Shown here: one piece after another, positions 10,013 to 20,223 of the stretch
Numbering within the stretch: position 1 is the first letter of the stretch
Layout of the letters: the number at the start of each line of letters is the position of its first letter
NCBI RefSeq assembly: GCF_900636915.1
Contig: NZ_LR134327.1
Location: 1,674,001-1,738,000 of the forward strand
Source: Aggregatibacter aphrophilus ATCC 33389
Lineage (GTDB): Bacteria; Pseudomonadota; Gammaproteobacteria; Enterobacterales; Pasteurellaceae
Direction of reading: 5' to 3'
DNA length: 64,000 nt
The notes under the pieces: model-generated
Told to the model about the DNA's origin: nothing
Databases searched by the model: none
What the model saw: only the letters and a program-made list of their open reading frames with translations
Made by a program: the position numbers and the translations under genes

Positions 10013-10494
10013 GATGTCTCCTTTGCAATAAAATGGCCGGATTTTCCACCGCACTTTTCCAACAAACGAACGTTTTCAATGACCATATCTTTTTGCACCG
10101 CTTTACACATATCATAAATTGTGAGCGCAGCAACGCCGGCTGCAGTTAAGGCTTCCATTTCTACGCCGGTTTTGCCGGTTAATTTACACAGACTTTCAAT
10201 TCGCACCAGATTGGACTCAGGCATTGGCGTTAAGCTCACTTCCACTTTGGTAAGCAACAGCGGATGACATAACGGAATCAGCTCCCAAGTCCGTTTAGCG
10301 GCTTGAATACCGGCAATTCTGGCTGTGGCGAAAACATCGCCCTTGTGATGTTGACCGGAGAGAATCATTTGTAAGGTTTCCGGCGCCATACGAACATAGG
10401 CTTCGGCGCGGGCTTCACGAACGGTTTCGGCTTTTTCGGAAACGTCCACCATGTTGGCTTCGCCATTAGCATTAATATGAGTAAATGTTGTCAT
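10006..10494 (-). CDS. moaC: Cyclic pyranopterin monophosphate synthase MoaC
   Basis: Converts the MoaA product 3',8-cyclo-GTP to cPMP. Signature [15 protein letters not shown] and the catalytic region [27 protein letters not shown] are present. 162 residues, standard length. moaB is missing between moaA and moaC, as in H. influenzae. Overlaps moaD by 7 bp. Confidence 0.96.
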   Translation of the reverse strand: MTTFTHINANGEANMVDVSEKAETVREARAEAYVRMAPETLQMILSGQHHKGDVFATARIAGIQAAKRTWELIPLCHPLLLTKVEVSLTPMPESNLVRIESLCKLTGKTGVEMEALTAAGVAALTIYDMCKAVQKDMVIENVRLLEKCGGKSGHFIAKETSC

Positions 10495-10548
10495 GATAAT
10501 TAAAAGTGCGGTTAATTTTGAATGTGTTTTTGCGTTATCGGCAGCCTG

Positions 10549-11562
10549 TTAACCGCCGATACTTGCTAAATGATTGCGCACACCACTATCGCCGATATGC
10601 AAATAATGATGTTCACGTTTACCTTGTAACGCAGAAAAAATTCTTGCTTGTAGAAGGGGTTGTTGTTCATCTGACTGTAACAAATCGCGTAACTCAATGC
10701 CTTCTTCGCCAAATAAACAAAGGTGTAATTTCCCTTTAGCAGAAACCCGTAAACGGTTACAACTGGCACAGAAATTTTTCTCGTAAGGCATAATCAAGCC
10801 GATTTCGCCCACATAATCAGGATGACGAAAAACTTTTGCAGGGCCATCAGATCGTCCTTTGGCTTGCAATTGCCAACCGGAAAGTAATAGTTTTTGTTCA
10901 AGAACCTGACCGGATAAGTGATGTTTTTGGAAGAATGAATCCATCTCACCGGTTTGCATTAATTCAATAAAACGCATTTGAATCGGTTTATCTTTAATCC
11001 ATGCCAAAAAACGTTCAAAATCATTGGCATTTAGGTCTTTCATTAAGACGGAATTGACCTTAATTTTCTGGTAGCCGCATTCAAAGGCGCGATCGATACC
11101 GCGCATAATTTCATCAAATTTATTAACGCCAGTAATACGTTGGAACATTCTTGGATCGAGACTATCAACACTTACATTAATAGACGTCACTCCGGCGCTT
11201 TTCCACGCAGCAACATCTTTCAGTAAGCGAAATCCGTTCGTTGTGAGTGCGATTTGTTTGATGCCTTCAATTTGGCTAATAGTTTCTACAATAGGCAGAA
11301 AATCTTTGCGCAGTGTCGGCTCCCCACCGGTAATACGCACTTTTTCTGTTCCTATTAAACTAAAATTATTCACCAAACGGCGAATTTCATCTAAGGTAAG
11401 GAAACTAGGCTTGTTTGGCTCAGGCTGATAACCGTTCGGCAAACAATAGTTACAACGGAAGTTACACACATCCGTGATAGATAGTCGTAGATAATAGTAT
11501 TCACGCTGGAACGGATCAACAAGTTGAACTGCTCCAACATTTTTTATTGGAATGGGTTGCAT
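10549..11562 (-). CDS. moaA: GTP 3',8-cyclase MoaA
   Basis: Radical-SAM enzyme of the first Moco step. Radical-SAM cluster cysteines C33, C37 and C40 (CNFRCNYC); the second [4Fe-4S] site CASCNR...C is near residue 266; the C-terminal Gly-Gly (ending SIGG) required for the cyclisation is intact. ATG 11562 gives 337 residues and has AAGG upstream. An in-frame ATG at 11604 is rejected because the extra codons lie inside the riboswitch helix. Leads the moaACDE operon that serves the two Tor reductases in this window. Confidence 0.95.
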   Translation of the reverse strand: MQPIPIKNVGAVQLVDPFQREYYYLRLSITDVCNFRCNYCLPNGYQPEPNKPSFLTLDEIRRLVNNFSLIGTEKVRITGGEPTLRKDFLPIVETISQIEGIKQIALTTNGFRLLKDVAAWKSAGVTSINVSVDSLDPRMFQRITGVNKFDEIMRGIDRAFECGYQKIKVNSVLMKDLNANDFERFLAWIKDKPIQMRFIELMQTGEMDSFFQKHHLSGQVLEQKLLLSGWQLQAKGRSDGPAKVFRHPDYVGEIGLIMPYEKNFCASCNRLRVSAKGKLHLCLFGEEGIELRDLLQSDEQQPLLQARIFSALQGKREHHYLHIGDSGVRNHLASIGG

Positions 11563-11582
11563 TTGACACCTTTCTAAAAAAC

Positions 11583-11690
11583 GGAGAGGATAAGCCGTTT
11601 CCAACGTATCCCTGAATAATACAAACTGCGTACTATTGGCATTACCACCATATTTTTACAAAACGTAGGTTAAGTAAGCTCGGAGTTTAT
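11583..11690 (-). promoter_or_regulatory. Moco riboswitch-like leader of moaA
   Basis: Read on the minus strand, CTCCGAG (11680-11686) and ACCTACG lead into a hairpin near 11586-11611: GGATA/TATCC closing an inner CGTT/AACG helix around a GGA loop. These blocks resemble my recollection of the Moco RNA motif known upstream of moaA in E. coli and Haemophilus. In that family, cofactor binding lowers moa expression. The 3' helix ends about 20 bp from the moaA start codon and close to its ribosome site, which fits translational control. An Rfam covariance search would settle it. Confidence 0.75.
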
Positions 11691-11921
11691 GCGATTAACG
11701 AATTTTCCAGTATTGTAAGAGATTCACGAAAACAAAAGCAATCAATTAATTTGATCTAGATTATAAAACGACAAAATTCTTTAAAATCAATTATATATAA
11801 ATTTATATAGCGATAAATTAAATAACGAAAAATTGGTACTTTTTAGCCTTTAATCAGGTTCAACTTCTCTATTTAAAATAGATCGCTATAATGTTCTCGA
11901 CAGAAAATGAGAGGAAATATA

Positions 11922-12896
11922 ATGGCGGATTTTAAAGGCTATCAACAACACGAAAATCTCAGTTGGATCACAAAAATCGTAGCCATCGGCGGTGGGCACG
12001 GATTGGGGCGTGTCATGTCTGCGCTTAGTTTTATGAAAGAACGGCTAACCGCCATTGTCACTACTACTGACAACGGCGGCTCCACAGGCCGTATTCGTAC
12101 CGCTCAAGGCGGCATCGCGTGGGGTGATTTGCGTAATTGCTTAAATCAAATTATCACCGAACCCAGCACAGCCTCTGCCCTTTTTGAATACCGCTTCAGT
12201 GGCAATGGCGAATTAGCCGGCCACAACCTTGGCAATCTTATGTTAAAAGCTTTGGAGGATATGCATATTCGCCCGACGGAAGCGGTGAATCTGATACGTG
12301 ATCTACTGCGGGTGAAATCGTTCATCGTGCCCATGTCAGAGCAACCTGTACACCTTGCCGCCGTGTTAGATTGCGGCTCTAGCGTCGTAGGAGAAGTGAG
12401 CGTAGATAGTCTAGTTGACTTACCAAAATCTGTTTTTCTGGTGCCTTATGTCTCTGCCACACCGGAAGCCATTCAGGCCTTGCAGGAAGCCGAAGTCATT
12501 TTATTTGGCCCCGGTAGTTTCTTAACCAGTATTATACCTCCCCTTTTATTACCGGAAATTATTGAGCAATTACAACACAGTCGAGCTAAAAAAATCTTTA
12601 TCGATAATCTTGGCACCGAACGTGGTCCGGCAGCGCGTCTTTCACTGACAGATCGAATTCAATGGATACATGAAACCGTTGGCAAACCCATTATCGATGG
12701 TGCCATTGTGCCTACCGATACCACAATTGATGAGCAGCTTCATCTCAAAATTCTCGCCGGTCGTCTTAATGCCGACGATGTCTCCTATCGCCATGATCGC
12801 ACTCTGCTCTGCTCTGCGATTGATGAATTAGTGGGCGAATTGGTTGAAAAGCCGGACATCAGTCAGCAAATCCAAATGGAAGCCACAAATATTTAG
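11922..12896 (+). CDS. YvcK/CofD-family protein (YbhK homologue)
   Basis: 324 residues of the CofD-like superfamily. The N-terminal IVAIGGGHGLGRVMSAL loop is at about residues 18-35, followed by TTTDNGGSTGRIR and LRNCLNQI. YvcK binds UDP-N-acetylglucosamine in Bacillus and influences cell-wall and carbon metabolism; the role in gamma-proteobacteria is not settled. ATG 11922 follows GAGAGGAAAT; the in-frame ATG at 11907 overlaps that ribosome site. Divergence from moaA is conserved in E. coli (ybhK-moaA), which supports orthology. Confidence 0.88.
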   Translation: MADFKGYQQHENLSWITKIVAIGGGHGLGRVMSALSFMKERLTAIVTTTDNGGSTGRIRTAQGGIAWGDLRNCLNQIITEPSTASALFEYRFSGNGELAGHNLGNLMLKALEDMHIRPTEAVNLIRDLLRVKSFIVPMSEQPVHLAAVLDCGSSVVGEVSVDSLVDLPKSVFLVPYVSATPEAIQALQEAEVILFGPGSFLTSIIPPLLLPEIIEQLQHSRAKKIFIDNLGTERGPAARLSLTDRIQWIHETVGKPIIDGAIVPTDTTIDEQLHLKILAGRLNADDVSYRHDRTLLCSAIDELVGELVEKPDISQQIQMEATNI

Positions 12897-12898
12897 TG

Positions 12899-12937
12899 AA
12901 GTGCGGTCATAAAAAACAACATTTTTTCACCGCACTT
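12899..12937. terminator. Inverted uptake-signal pair after yvcK
   Basis: AAGTGCGGT at 12899 and ACCGCACTT ending 12937, able to form a 9-bp stem two bases after the yvcK stop. Typical dual use of paired uptake signals as terminators in Pasteurellaceae. Confidence 0.65.
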
Positions 12938-13033
12938 AAATCTCTACGCAGATCACAAAATTCACATTTTTTGCTTAATAAAAACACATAACTCAGCATA
13001 ATGGTAAAGGTTATTTCATCAGGAGATTGAATT

Positions 13034-13738
13034 ATGCAAAAAATGTTACTGCTTAGCGGTTCTCGCTATGGCAATACAGGCTATTTGGAACATGCCATTC
13101 CGTGGTTACAGGATTTTTTAGCACCATACCAAGGCAAGAAAATCGCTTTTGTGCCTTACGCAGGCGTGCGTCAAACCAACGATCAATACGAACAAAAAGT
13201 GCAACAAATTCTGGCGCCATTAAATATGGAGATTCAGTCGGTACATCATGGCAAACCGCACCGCGCCATTATTGAACAAGCGGATGTGATCGCCATTGGT
13301 GGCGGTAATACGTTTTGTTTGTTAAAGCAAATGTATGAACATGATTTATTAGACATTATTCGTGAAAAAGTGAAAAGCGGTACGCCGTATTTCGGTTGGA
13401 GCGCGGGCGCCAATATAGCGAGCAAATCCATCATGACCACCAACGATATGCCGATCACCTATCCGCCGTCTTTTGATGCGCTTAATCTGTTCCCTTATCA
13501 AATCAATCCACACTTCATTTCAGGTAAAATGCCTGGGCATAACGGGGAAAGCCGTGAAGAACGTTTTGAAGAATTTTTATTGGTGAACCCGACGGCACAA
13601 ATTTACGCCATGCCGGAAGGCACTGCGTTTTTAATTAACGGCAATCAGGTGAAAATTCTAGGTGAACATAATATTGTGCATTTCAGTGAAAATATGCAGC
13701 GCCGAGATATTCCTGCCGGCTCGGTGTTTGAAATCTAA
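13034..13738 (+). CDS. pepE: Dipeptidase E (alpha-aspartyl dipeptidase)
   Basis: Cytoplasmic serine peptidase (family S51) that cleaves N-terminal Asp-X dipeptides. Nucleophile serine in [10 protein letters not shown] near residue 122; preceding [14 protein letters not shown] and the C-terminal MPEGTAF region are also typical. 234 residues, normal. Good AGGAG upstream. Monocistronic, flanked by paired uptake signals. Confidence 0.95.
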   Translation: MQKMLLLSGSRYGNTGYLEHAIPWLQDFLAPYQGKKIAFVPYAGVRQTNDQYEQKVQQILAPLNMEIQSVHHGKPHRAIIEQADVIAIGGGNTFCLLKQMYEHDLLDIIREKVKSGTPYFGWSAGANIASKSIMTTNDMPITYPPSFDALNLFPYQINPHFISGKMPGHNGESREERFEEFLLVNPTAQIYAMPEGTAFLINGNQVKILGEHNIVHFSENMQRRDIPAGSVFEI

Positions 13739-13750
13739 TTGTGAATAAAA

Positions 13751-13801
13751 AAGTGCGGTCGGTTTTCTGAATGTTTTTCATCACAAAAACTGACCGCACT
13801 T
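13751..13801. terminator. Inverted uptake-signal pair between pepE and torD
   Basis: AAGTGCGGTC (13751) and GACCGCACTT (ending 13801) form a 10-bp stem between convergent genes, so it could end both transcripts. Confidence 0.65.
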
Positions 13802-13811
13802 AAACTTAAAC

Positions 13812-14393
13812 TTAAACTGCAAAGTCTTCCGTCATAAAGGCCAAGAATAAATTGCATAACATGGCATAGAATTTCGTTTTACAGGAAGCATCATTAGCTT
13901 TTCTCACAAATTCAGGCAACCAATTCAGTAAAACTTTCTGTGCAAAATCTTGTTGTACATGAAAAGGCTGTTCTCCAATTAAGCGGATTAAAATTGCTAA
14001 TAATACGCTAACATGATCACTCGGCTCATTTTGCTCCCGATTCACACCAAGTTGGTAATGTGTCATCCATTGATCGACCAAGTTTAATGCCACATCCAAC
14101 TCTTCACCCTGTAAATAGGCTGACATATAGGGAATAGCACTGATATTTCCTTCAAGCAAAAACGTATGCGCGAAATCAGCAGCCAGTTCAAGTTGTTGAA
14201 ATTCCATCGGATATAACGTAGCGATCAACTGTTCGGTTTGTTCAGCAAAGCCCAATTCGTTTAAAAAAGCGAATAAGCTATCGAAATCACCACGTTGATA
14301 ATGCGCTAACTGCTCCGGTGTCAGTTCCTTGCTAAGCAAGGAACATATCCAACTGTAGACAAATTGCCTCTCCTGAATGCTTATCTTAAGCAT
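13812..14393 (-). CDS. torD: TorD-family maturation chaperone
   Basis: All-helical cytoplasmic chaperone that binds the Tat signal and apoenzyme of TorA-type reductases before cofactor insertion. About 193 residues with the family pattern YxxxxLFL-like helices, [17 protein letters not shown] and [12 protein letters not shown] (the E-P-S-D-H motif). ATG 14393 is chosen because it overlaps the torA stop by 8 bp (ATGCTTAA), a coupling usual for torAD; longer in-frame starts lie inside torA. Confidence 0.88.
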   Translation of the reverse strand: MLKISIQERQFVYSWICSLLSKELTPEQLAHYQRGDFDSLFAFLNELGFAEQTEQLIATLYPMEFQQLELAADFAHTFLLEGNISAIPYMSAYLQGEELDVALNLVDQWMTHYQLGVNREQNEPSDHVSVLLAILIRLIGEQPFHVQQDFAQKVLLNWLPEFVRKANDASCKTKFYAMLCNLFLAFMTEDFAV

Positions 14394-16845
14394 GTTCAAT
14401 AGCCCCATTAAAACCATTTGGTTGTGGTGCAACACCTTGGAATTTTTCCACATTAACCAAACAAGTATTGGCACTCACCGCTTGCGCTAACATAGAACTA
14501 CCGATATCCAGCGTCATTGTGTTCGGATCGCCGTAAGTATCAATCGCACCGATTTCCGCACCGAGAGGCGAATACCATGCGCCTTCTTGTAAACGCACTA
14601 CACCGCTTGGAAAACTGTCAGACAAATGAGCGCCAACAATGGCTTGTCCACGTTCATTAAATACACGAACCAAATCGCCATGTTGAATACCAAGTTTTTG
14701 AGCATCTTGCGGATTCATAAACAGCGGCTCACGCCCTTGAATACTATAGGTTTCACGTAACTTTGCAGATTCACACAACTGGGAGTGTAAGCGCTTATCC
14801 GGGTGAACAGATTGCAACCAGAAAGCAAATTTGTCAGAGTGCGGCCCTCCGTGCGAACGTTCGGCTTTTTCAAACCACATTGGATGCCCTTTACAGTCGT
14901 CATAGCCAAACCCTGCAATTTTATTACTAAAAATTTCAATAAAGCCGGAAGGTGTGCCTAATGCATGTAATTCAGGATCATCACGGAAATCGGCATGACG
15001 CACCCAAGGTTTTCCTTCTGGGAACATGACATAACCTTTTTTCCAAAATTCAGCAAATGGCGGCATATCAAATTTGCCTTGGTTTTCTTTTCGGCAATCT
15101 TCATATAGGCTCTCCACCCATTCCATCTCGTCCATATTCCGGCAATATTCTTTTTCTTTACCAAAGCGGCGGCAGAGTTCTTTAAAGATCTCAAAGTCCG
15201 GTTTAGATTGGTATAGCGGATCGATTAATTTTTGCATCGCAATAACGCCTCGGTTGCTATACGAACCGTAAGCGTCTATATCATTACGCTCAAACGGCGT
15301 GCAGGCCGGCAACACAATATCGGAAAAACGACAAGTCGCTGTCCAGCTGTAATTGATGGATACTATGGTTTCCAGCTGTAAAAAGGCTTTTTTCATTTTG
15401 TTACGATCGGATTGGCGGTGCCAATGGTTACATCCGGTGAAAATCGCCATTTTATATGGGGCATAAACAACTTTACTGCCGTTGTAATTAATGGTTTCTC
15501 CCGGTTGCAACAAGGAATCCGTCACGCGAGCGCAAGGTAAAACGGAGCTATAACCTTTATAATCCGTATTGTCGTATTTCGGTTTTTGATCCTCGTCCAA
15601 ATTTAACGGAAACGCCCCCGGCATTGCCGCACCGGATTCCGGAATACCGATGGAACTATAATGGTGCGCATAACTGATTCCGCCACCCGGCAAGCCGATT
15701 TGTCCCAGCATAGAAGCAAGCACGGCCCCCATCCAGTACGGTTGCTCACCGTGTTGTTGGCGTTGAATTGACCAACCAAAAATTAACTGCGTTCGTTTAC
15801 CCGCAAGCATTTGGGCAAATTGACGAATACGTTCTGCACTAATTCCGCAGATTTCCGCTGCCCATTCCGGTGTTTTGGCAACTTTATCTTCCGTTTCCCC
15901 TAACAAATAAGGCACGAACTTCTCAAAACCAACGGTATAGACTTCTATAAATTTTTTGTCATATAAATCTTTGGTATACAACTCATAGGCAAGTGCCAGC
16001 ATAAACGGAACGTCAGTTTGCGGATTAATATATTGACGCTCGCAGTTTAGATAATGTTGCGTTTTGGTTTTCACCGGATCCACACTAATCACGTTCACTT
16101 GCTTATCAGCAATTTTTGCTTTTAGCTGTTCCAAATAGGCATAGGCCTCGTGCGTTTCACAGTTCCAACCTACTTGCAGGTTTTTCACCGGATCACTTGC
16201 CCAGAAAATAATATTTTCACTTTCTTTCAAAATAACTTCCCATGACGTCCCTTGTGAATACACTTCAGTGGAACCTAGTACATAAGGCAAAATCACCTGC
16301 CCTGCACCGGTGGAATAGTCACCTGCGGTGCTAACGCTATGCCCATGCATACTGACAGCGCGAATCATGTGATTACCACAACTGTGGAATTGCCCGGTAG
16401 AACGCCAGCCAATATTCCCCGTGTGTAACGCCCACGGACCGTAATTTTGCTGAATCCGCTCTAACTCTTCATAGAATAAATCCAGCGCCTCATCCCAGGT
16501 TACACGTACGAAACGATTATCGCCACGGGAAGTGCGGTCACTTTTTTCTCTGTTTTTTAACCAGTCCACCCGCACCATCGGATAACGGATCCGAGCATCA
16601 CTGTAAATCAACCCTTTAATACCGTTGATCATTTCCGTTGGATATTTATCTAACTCAAACGGTTTTACATCTACTACGCAACCATTTTCCACTTTGGCAC
16701 GAATAGCACCCCAGTGCGAACCAGTCATTTTCCATTGCGTAATATCTTCCGCACCCTTTTCCTTCGCGACCAACCAATTCGGCATAGCGCAGATCGCCCC
16801 CATAAGAGACATATTTTTCAAAAACTGACGACGAGTTTGTAACAT
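14386..16845 (-). CDS. torA: TorA/TorZ-type molybdenum S/N-oxide reductase (system 1)
   Basis: Periplasmic bis-MGD molybdoenzyme reducing TMAO and/or sulfoxides. Twin-arginine leader TRRQFLKN at residues 4-11. The molybdenum ligand serine lies in [12 protein letters not shown] (about residue 180), as in TorA, DorA and Bis[15 protein letters not shown] and PGGGISY are further family blocks. 819 residues. Good AGGAGA before ATG 16845; 11 bp after torC. Sits in a torE-torC-torA-torD cluster and would take electrons from the adjacent pentahaem cytochrome. H. influenzae MtsZ, a methionine sulfoxide reductase of this family, is a plausible functional alternative; substrate cannot be read from sequence. 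Confidence 0.88.
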   Translation of the reverse strand: MLQTRRQFLKNMSLMGAICAMPNWLVAKEKGAEDITQWKMTGSHWGAIRAKVENGCVVDVKPFELDKYPTEMINGIKGLIYSDARIRYPMVRVDWLKNREKSDRTSRGDNRFVRVTWDEALDLFYEELERIQQNYGPWALHTGNIGWRSTGQFHSCGNHMIRAVSMHGHSVSTAGDYSTGAGQVILPYVLGSTEVYSQGTSWEVILKESENIIFWASDPVKNLQVGWNCETHEAYAYLEQLKAKIADKQVNVISVDPVKTKTQHYLNCERQYINPQTDVPFMLALAYELYTKDLYDKKFIEVYTVGFEKFVPYLLGETEDKVAKTPEWAAEICGISAERIRQFAQMLAGKRTQLIFGWSIQRQQHGEQPYWMGAVLASMLGQIGLPGGGISYAHHYSSIGIPESGAAMPGAFPLNLDEDQKPKYDNTDYKGYSSVLPCARVTDSLLQPGETINYNGSKVVYAPYKMAIFTGCNHWHRQSDRNKMKKAFLQLETIVSINYSWTATCRFSDIVLPACTPFERNDIDAYGSYSNRGVIAMQKLIDPLYQSKPDFEIFKELCRRFGKEKEYCRNMDEMEWVESLYEDCRKENQGKFDMPPFAEFWKKGYVMFPEGKPWVRHADFRDDPELHALGTPSGFIEIFSNKIAGFGYDDCKGHPMWFEKAERSHGGPHSDKFAFWLQSVHPDKRLHSQLCESAKLRETYSIQGREPLFMNPQDAQKLGIQHGDLVRVFNERGQAIVGAHLSDSFPSGVVRLQEGAWYSPLGAEIGAIDTYGDPNTMTLDIGSSMLAQAVSANTCLVNVEKFQGVAPQPNGFNGAIEHA

Positions 16846-16856
16846 TCCAAAATCTC

Positions 16857-18032
16857 CTATTTTTCTTGTTCTTTATGGGTGTCAAAATCAGATGAATGTA
16901 ATTGAAGATAACGCAACACTTCTTTACCGGTCTGTTCATCGATATTAGTAAATCCAACCATACCTTTAAATAAACCGATCCAAGTGTTGGAATCAAAATG
17001 CGCCACTTGCGGCTGTCTATGACACGTACTGCATTGAGTTTTATAAGTATTTTCGGCATTTGCCCACACCGCATCGATATTTTCAATCAGTTGATCATGG
17101 GCAACCCATATCGGCAGTTTCACTTTCTGCCAAGTTAAACCGGTTAATGAATCTTCCTTCGTTTCCAAAACCTCAAATTTTGGCTCGGCTTGCATAAATT
17201 CCTTGGTTAAAACGGCATCGGTAATATTTTTACCAAATTGGTTATACCAAATCCGTCCGAAACCTTTATCTTTACGCCACATGAGCAGTTCTACCAAATC
17301 CGCTTTATCACCGGATTTCACTACAGTGACCGGAGCCGCAGTTTCGAGACTACCGATATTTTGGCTCAATGCCTCGTCAGCAAATAACGGTACATTGCCT
17401 TTAGCATAATAGGTTTGATTCGATTTAAGATTTTTAATCACCAACTCTTCAAACTTAGACGCATTTCCCGCGCCCGCTTGTTTCTGTGGCAAATGGTGCG
17501 CGATGCCTTTATGACAATCAATACAGCTTTGGTTACGTTCTGCCGCAGGTTTCATAGCTTTCTGAGCTGCTTTCGACATCTTATCGAAATCCATACGTTC
17601 GTAACTATGACAATTTTTACACTCTTTTGAACCATTTGCGGTAAAACGGGCCCATTCGCGTTCTGCCATTTCCGCACGATGTTGTTCAAAAGCACCTTCT
17701 TCGTTATATTTACCGGTCATTTCCGCCAAAACTTCGCGACTCGCCTGCATTTTACGGGCAAATTTATTAGTCTTATCGTGCGGAAGATGACAATCCGGAC
17801 AGGTCGCACGCACGCCACTGTTATTTTTCCAGTGAACCGTTTGTTTTAATTCATTAAAAGGCGTCTGCATAGAGTGGCAACCAACACAAAATTCTTCTGC
17901 GCTAGTGGCATCCATCACATTATTAAATTGCTGCCAACTAACAGCACCAACAATAAATCCTAACGTCAGTAAAATTCCTAACCCAAAACGCTTAGAGGGT
18001 GTAAAAAATAAACTTTTTAATTTGTTTCTCAT
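16857..18032 (-). CDS. torC: TorC/NapC-type pentahaem cytochrome c (system 1)
   Basis: Membrane-anchored quinol-oxidising cytochrome that hands electrons to the periplasmic reductase. One N-terminal membrane anchor (about residues 14-34), four NapC/NirT-type haem motifs (CVGCH, CPDCH, CKNCH, CIDCH) within the first 180 residues, and a fifth haem, CSTCH, in the C-terminal domain near residue 336. 391 residues, as for TorC. Lies between torE and torA with short gaps, one operon. Confidence 0.93.
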   Translation of the reverse strand: MRNKLKSLFFTPSKRFGLGILLTLGFIVGAVSWQQFNNVMDATSAEEFCVGCHSMQTPFNELKQTVHWKNNSGVRATCPDCHLPHDKTNKFARKMQASREVLAEMTGKYNEEGAFEQHRAEMAEREWARFTANGSKECKNCHSYERMDFDKMSKAAQKAMKPAAERNQSCIDCHKGIAHHLPQKQAGAGNASKFEELVIKNLKSNQTYYAKGNVPLFADEALSQNIGSLETAAPVTVVKSGDKADLVELLMWRKDKGFGRIWYNQFGKNITDAVLTKEFMQAEPKFEVLETKEDSLTGLTWQKVKLPIWVAHDQLIENIDAVWANAENTYKTQCSTCHRQPQVAHFDSNTWIGLFKGMVGFTNIDEQTGKEVLRYLQLHSSDFDTHKEQEK

Positions 18033-18047
18033 GCTAAAACTTCCTTA

Positions 18048-18197
18048 TTATGCCGTCGGCAAGCCAATAACATAGAGTTGTAAAAACCATATGACAAAGC
18101 CGTAAATACCAATACAAGCAATCATGCCCAATGGCAGGATGACAAATAGTAGCAACAATAAAGAACTCCATTCCGAGTGTTTTTTTATATCATTCAT
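18048..18197 (-). CDS. torE: TorE/NapE-family small membrane protein (49 residues)
   Basis: Short gene found by reading the gap upstream of torC. It has a charged start (MNDIKKHSEW), one long membrane segment and the sequence GIYGFVIWFLQL, which matches the NapE/TorE pattern YGFxVWxxQ. The stop is 15 bp before the torC start, and GGGGGA precedes the ATG. TorE is the first gene of torECAD in Shewanella; its function is not clearly known. Confidence 0.85.
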   Translation of the reverse strand: MNDIKKHSEWSSLLLLLFVILPLGMIACIGIYGFVIWFLQLYVIGLPTA

Positions 18198-18259
18198 AGT
18201 ATCCCCCATATTCATAATAAAATGGGGCGGAATACTACCTAATCACAAATGAGTAGTTA

Positions 18260-18273
18260 TTGACACAAATCAA
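18260..18273. promoter_or_regulatory. FNR-like box upstream of torECAD
   Basis: TTGAC-ACAA-ATCAA, nine of ten matches to the FNR consensus TTGAT-N4-ATCAA, 63 bp before the torE start. Supports anaerobic induction. Confidence 0.65.
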
Positions 18274-18321
18274 TAAAAAGTAACTCAATAGGAAATTTTA
18301 ATAAATGTAAGGTCTAGAAAA

Positions 18322-18354
18322 TAAAAAAACTTCCCTTTTGGGGAAGTTTTACAT
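18322..18354 (-). terminator. Terminator of thiI
   Basis: Ten-base perfect inverted repeat AAAACTTCCC / GGGAAGTTTT (18327-18336, 18341-18350) followed on the minus strand by a T-run; 100 bp past the thiI stop. It also separates thiI from the tor promoter. Confidence 0.8.
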
Positions 18355-18454
18355 CTAAAGTGCGGTCATAAAAAACAACGTTTTAAACGTTAAATTTGGT
18401 AGCCATTTAAATAAAAAAATAAACTATTCTAAATAGTTACGATTAATTCTAACG

Positions 18455-19903
18455 CTATTTCTTAAACACCCTCACATTATTAAACCCGCTTTCTTTTAAA
18501 TACAGCGCCTGCAACTTACTCATCACGCCACGCTCGCAATACAGCACATAATTTTTGCTTTGATCCAAGTCAGCGAATTGACCGGAAAGTTTATAGAACG
18601 GCAGAAGTATCATTGCTTGATTTTCAATATGCAACGGGTTTTCGTCGATTTCTTCCGGGCTACGAATATCAATAATCACATCATTTGCAGCCAACACGGA
18701 CACCGTATCCACAGAAACGACCTCTTTCTCCGCTTGCTCGGCAATTTGGCGAATATCTAAATATTGCGCATTTTCCACCGCACTTTCTAACACGGCAAAA
18801 TTGAAATTGCCTTCTTCTTGTTCAATTTTCGCTCTTATCGCTTTCACCGTCGGATTCTTGGAAATCACGCCGCAAAATTCCGGCATGGATTTGGCGATAT
18901 CATCGGTGCCAATGTGTTTTGCCATGGCGATGATTTGTTCTTTGTCGTGCGTAATTAACGGACGCAACACCAACACCTCAGAGGCTTCATCAATTAAACG
19001 TAAATTGGTTAAAGTTTGGCTGGAAACCTGTCCTAGCGCTTCCCCTGTCACAATCGCCTGAATGTCGAAACGGTGCGCCACTTTAGACGCGGCGCGCACC
19101 ATCATGCGCTTGAGCACCACGCCCATTTGTCCGTTATCCACGTTCTCGAGGATCTCACCCACCACGCCTTCAAAGTTAATCGCTACGAAACGCACTTTGT
19201 GAGAACTGCCATAACGTTGCCAAATGTGATACGCCATTTGTTTTACGCCGATTTCATGCGCCGCACCGCCTAAATTAAAGAAGCAATAATGTACGCGTGA
19301 ACCGCGACGTAACAGCATATAACTGGACACACCGGAGTCAAACCCGCCGGAAATCAGCGACAACACATCTTCCTGAGTGCCGATCGGATAACCGCCGATG
19401 CCTTCATAACGGGCGCGAACCAACATCATTTTGTCGTCTTCAATTTCAATACGCACCGTTACATCAGGATTTTTCAGTTGCACTTTGGCACTGGCAATAT
19501 GTTGATTCAATCCGCCACCGATGTAACGCTCCGCTTCTAGTGAATTAAATTCGTGTTTACCTTTGCGTTTTACCCGTACGCAAAAGGTCTTATTTTCCAA
19601 CTGAGATGCCACATCCGATAACGTTTGCTCAAAAATATCATGCAGACCGGAAAAAGGTTTCTCTTCCACTTGCAGAAAATGGTGAATCCCCGGAATGCGT
19701 TGCAGTTGCTCAATGAGCGTCGGTAAATTCGCTTCGATTTTTGACCGCACTTCGATGTAATCCCAATGTTTCACTACCGCGACCGTGTCGTCATATTTTG
19801 TCAACACATTACGGATATTGCCGGTCAGGATTTTCACGAACCGTTTCCGAACGGATTCGCTTTTAATCATAATTTCAGGGAATAATTTGATAATAAATTT
19901 CAT
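18455..19903 (-). CDS. thiI: tRNA 4-thiouridine synthase ThiI
   Basis: Makes s4U8 in tRNA and supplies sulfur for the thiazole of thiamine. Order of domains: N-terminal ferredoxin-like region, THUMP (about 60-165), PP-loop ATPase with [15 protein letters not shown] near residue 183, and C-terminal rhodanese (about 404-482) with the sulfur-carrying cysteine in LYCERG near residue 456. The rhodanese half is missing in many bacteria, so its presence means the protein can relay sulfur itself. 482 residues as in E. coli. It separates the two tor operons. Confidence 0.96.
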   Translation of the reverse strand: MKFIIKLFPEIMIKSESVRKRFVKILTGNIRNVLTKYDDTVAVVKHWDYIEVRSKIEANLPTLIEQLQRIPGIHHFLQVEEKPFSGLHDIFEQTLSDVASQLENKTFCVRVKRKGKHEFNSLEAERYIGGGLNQHIASAKVQLKNPDVTVRIEIEDDKMMLVRARYEGIGGYPIGTQEDVLSLISGGFDSGVSSYMLLRRGSRVHYCFFNLGGAAHEIGVKQMAYHIWQRYGSSHKVRFVAINFEGVVGEILENVDNGQMGVVLKRMMVRAASKVAHRFDIQAIVTGEALGQVSSQTLTNLRLIDEASEVLVLRPLITHDKEQIIAMAKHIGTDDIAKSMPEFCGVISKNPTVKAIRAKIEQEEGNFNFAVLESAVENAQYLDIRQIAEQAEKEVVSVDTVSVLAANDVIIDIRSPEEIDENPLHIENQAMILLPFYKLSGQFADLDQSKNYVLYCERGVMSKLQALYLKESGFNNVRVFKK

Positions 19904-20108
19904 GTTGGGTTAACTTCTTTGTTCCATTAAAAAAATGCCGTGCATTTTAGCAGATAAGGGGAAAAATGCTATTCGCACCGTACCCATAAGTCTTTATAGG
20001 TATTGTTTGCATATTAATTTATATAATGAATAATTATATTATTCATCATTTTTAAAACCTCTATAACAAATTGATTATTAAGAGAATACTAACTGTTGGC
20101 TCATTTGT

Positions 20109-20122
20109 TTGATTAAGATCAT
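20109..20122. promoter_or_regulatory. FNR-like box upstream of torYZ
   Basis: TTGAT-TAAG-ATCAT, nine of ten consensus matches, about 100 bp before the torY start. The region 19904-20223 otherwise holds the thiI and torY promoters and no other gene. Confidence 0.65.
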
Positions 20123-20223
20123 GGTTATTTTTCATCTCTCCCACTAGAATCCATCTAACCAATTATGGTTATTATTCTTTCTTGTTATAAAAATAATAAA
20201 ATTTTCTTTGTTAGGGGTGAATT

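Noticed and set aside
11563..11604. N-terminal extension of MoaA
   Set aside because: Lies within the riboswitch hairpin; family start and ribosome site support 11562.
11750..11775. FNR box upstream of moaA (ATCAATTAATTTGAT)
   Set aside because: The half sites point outward with the wrong spacing, not TTGAT-N4-ATCAA.
14394..14474. Longer TorD start
   Set aside because: Would overlap torA by about 90 bp and adds a non-family sequence; the 8-bp ATGCTTAA overlap is the usual coupling.
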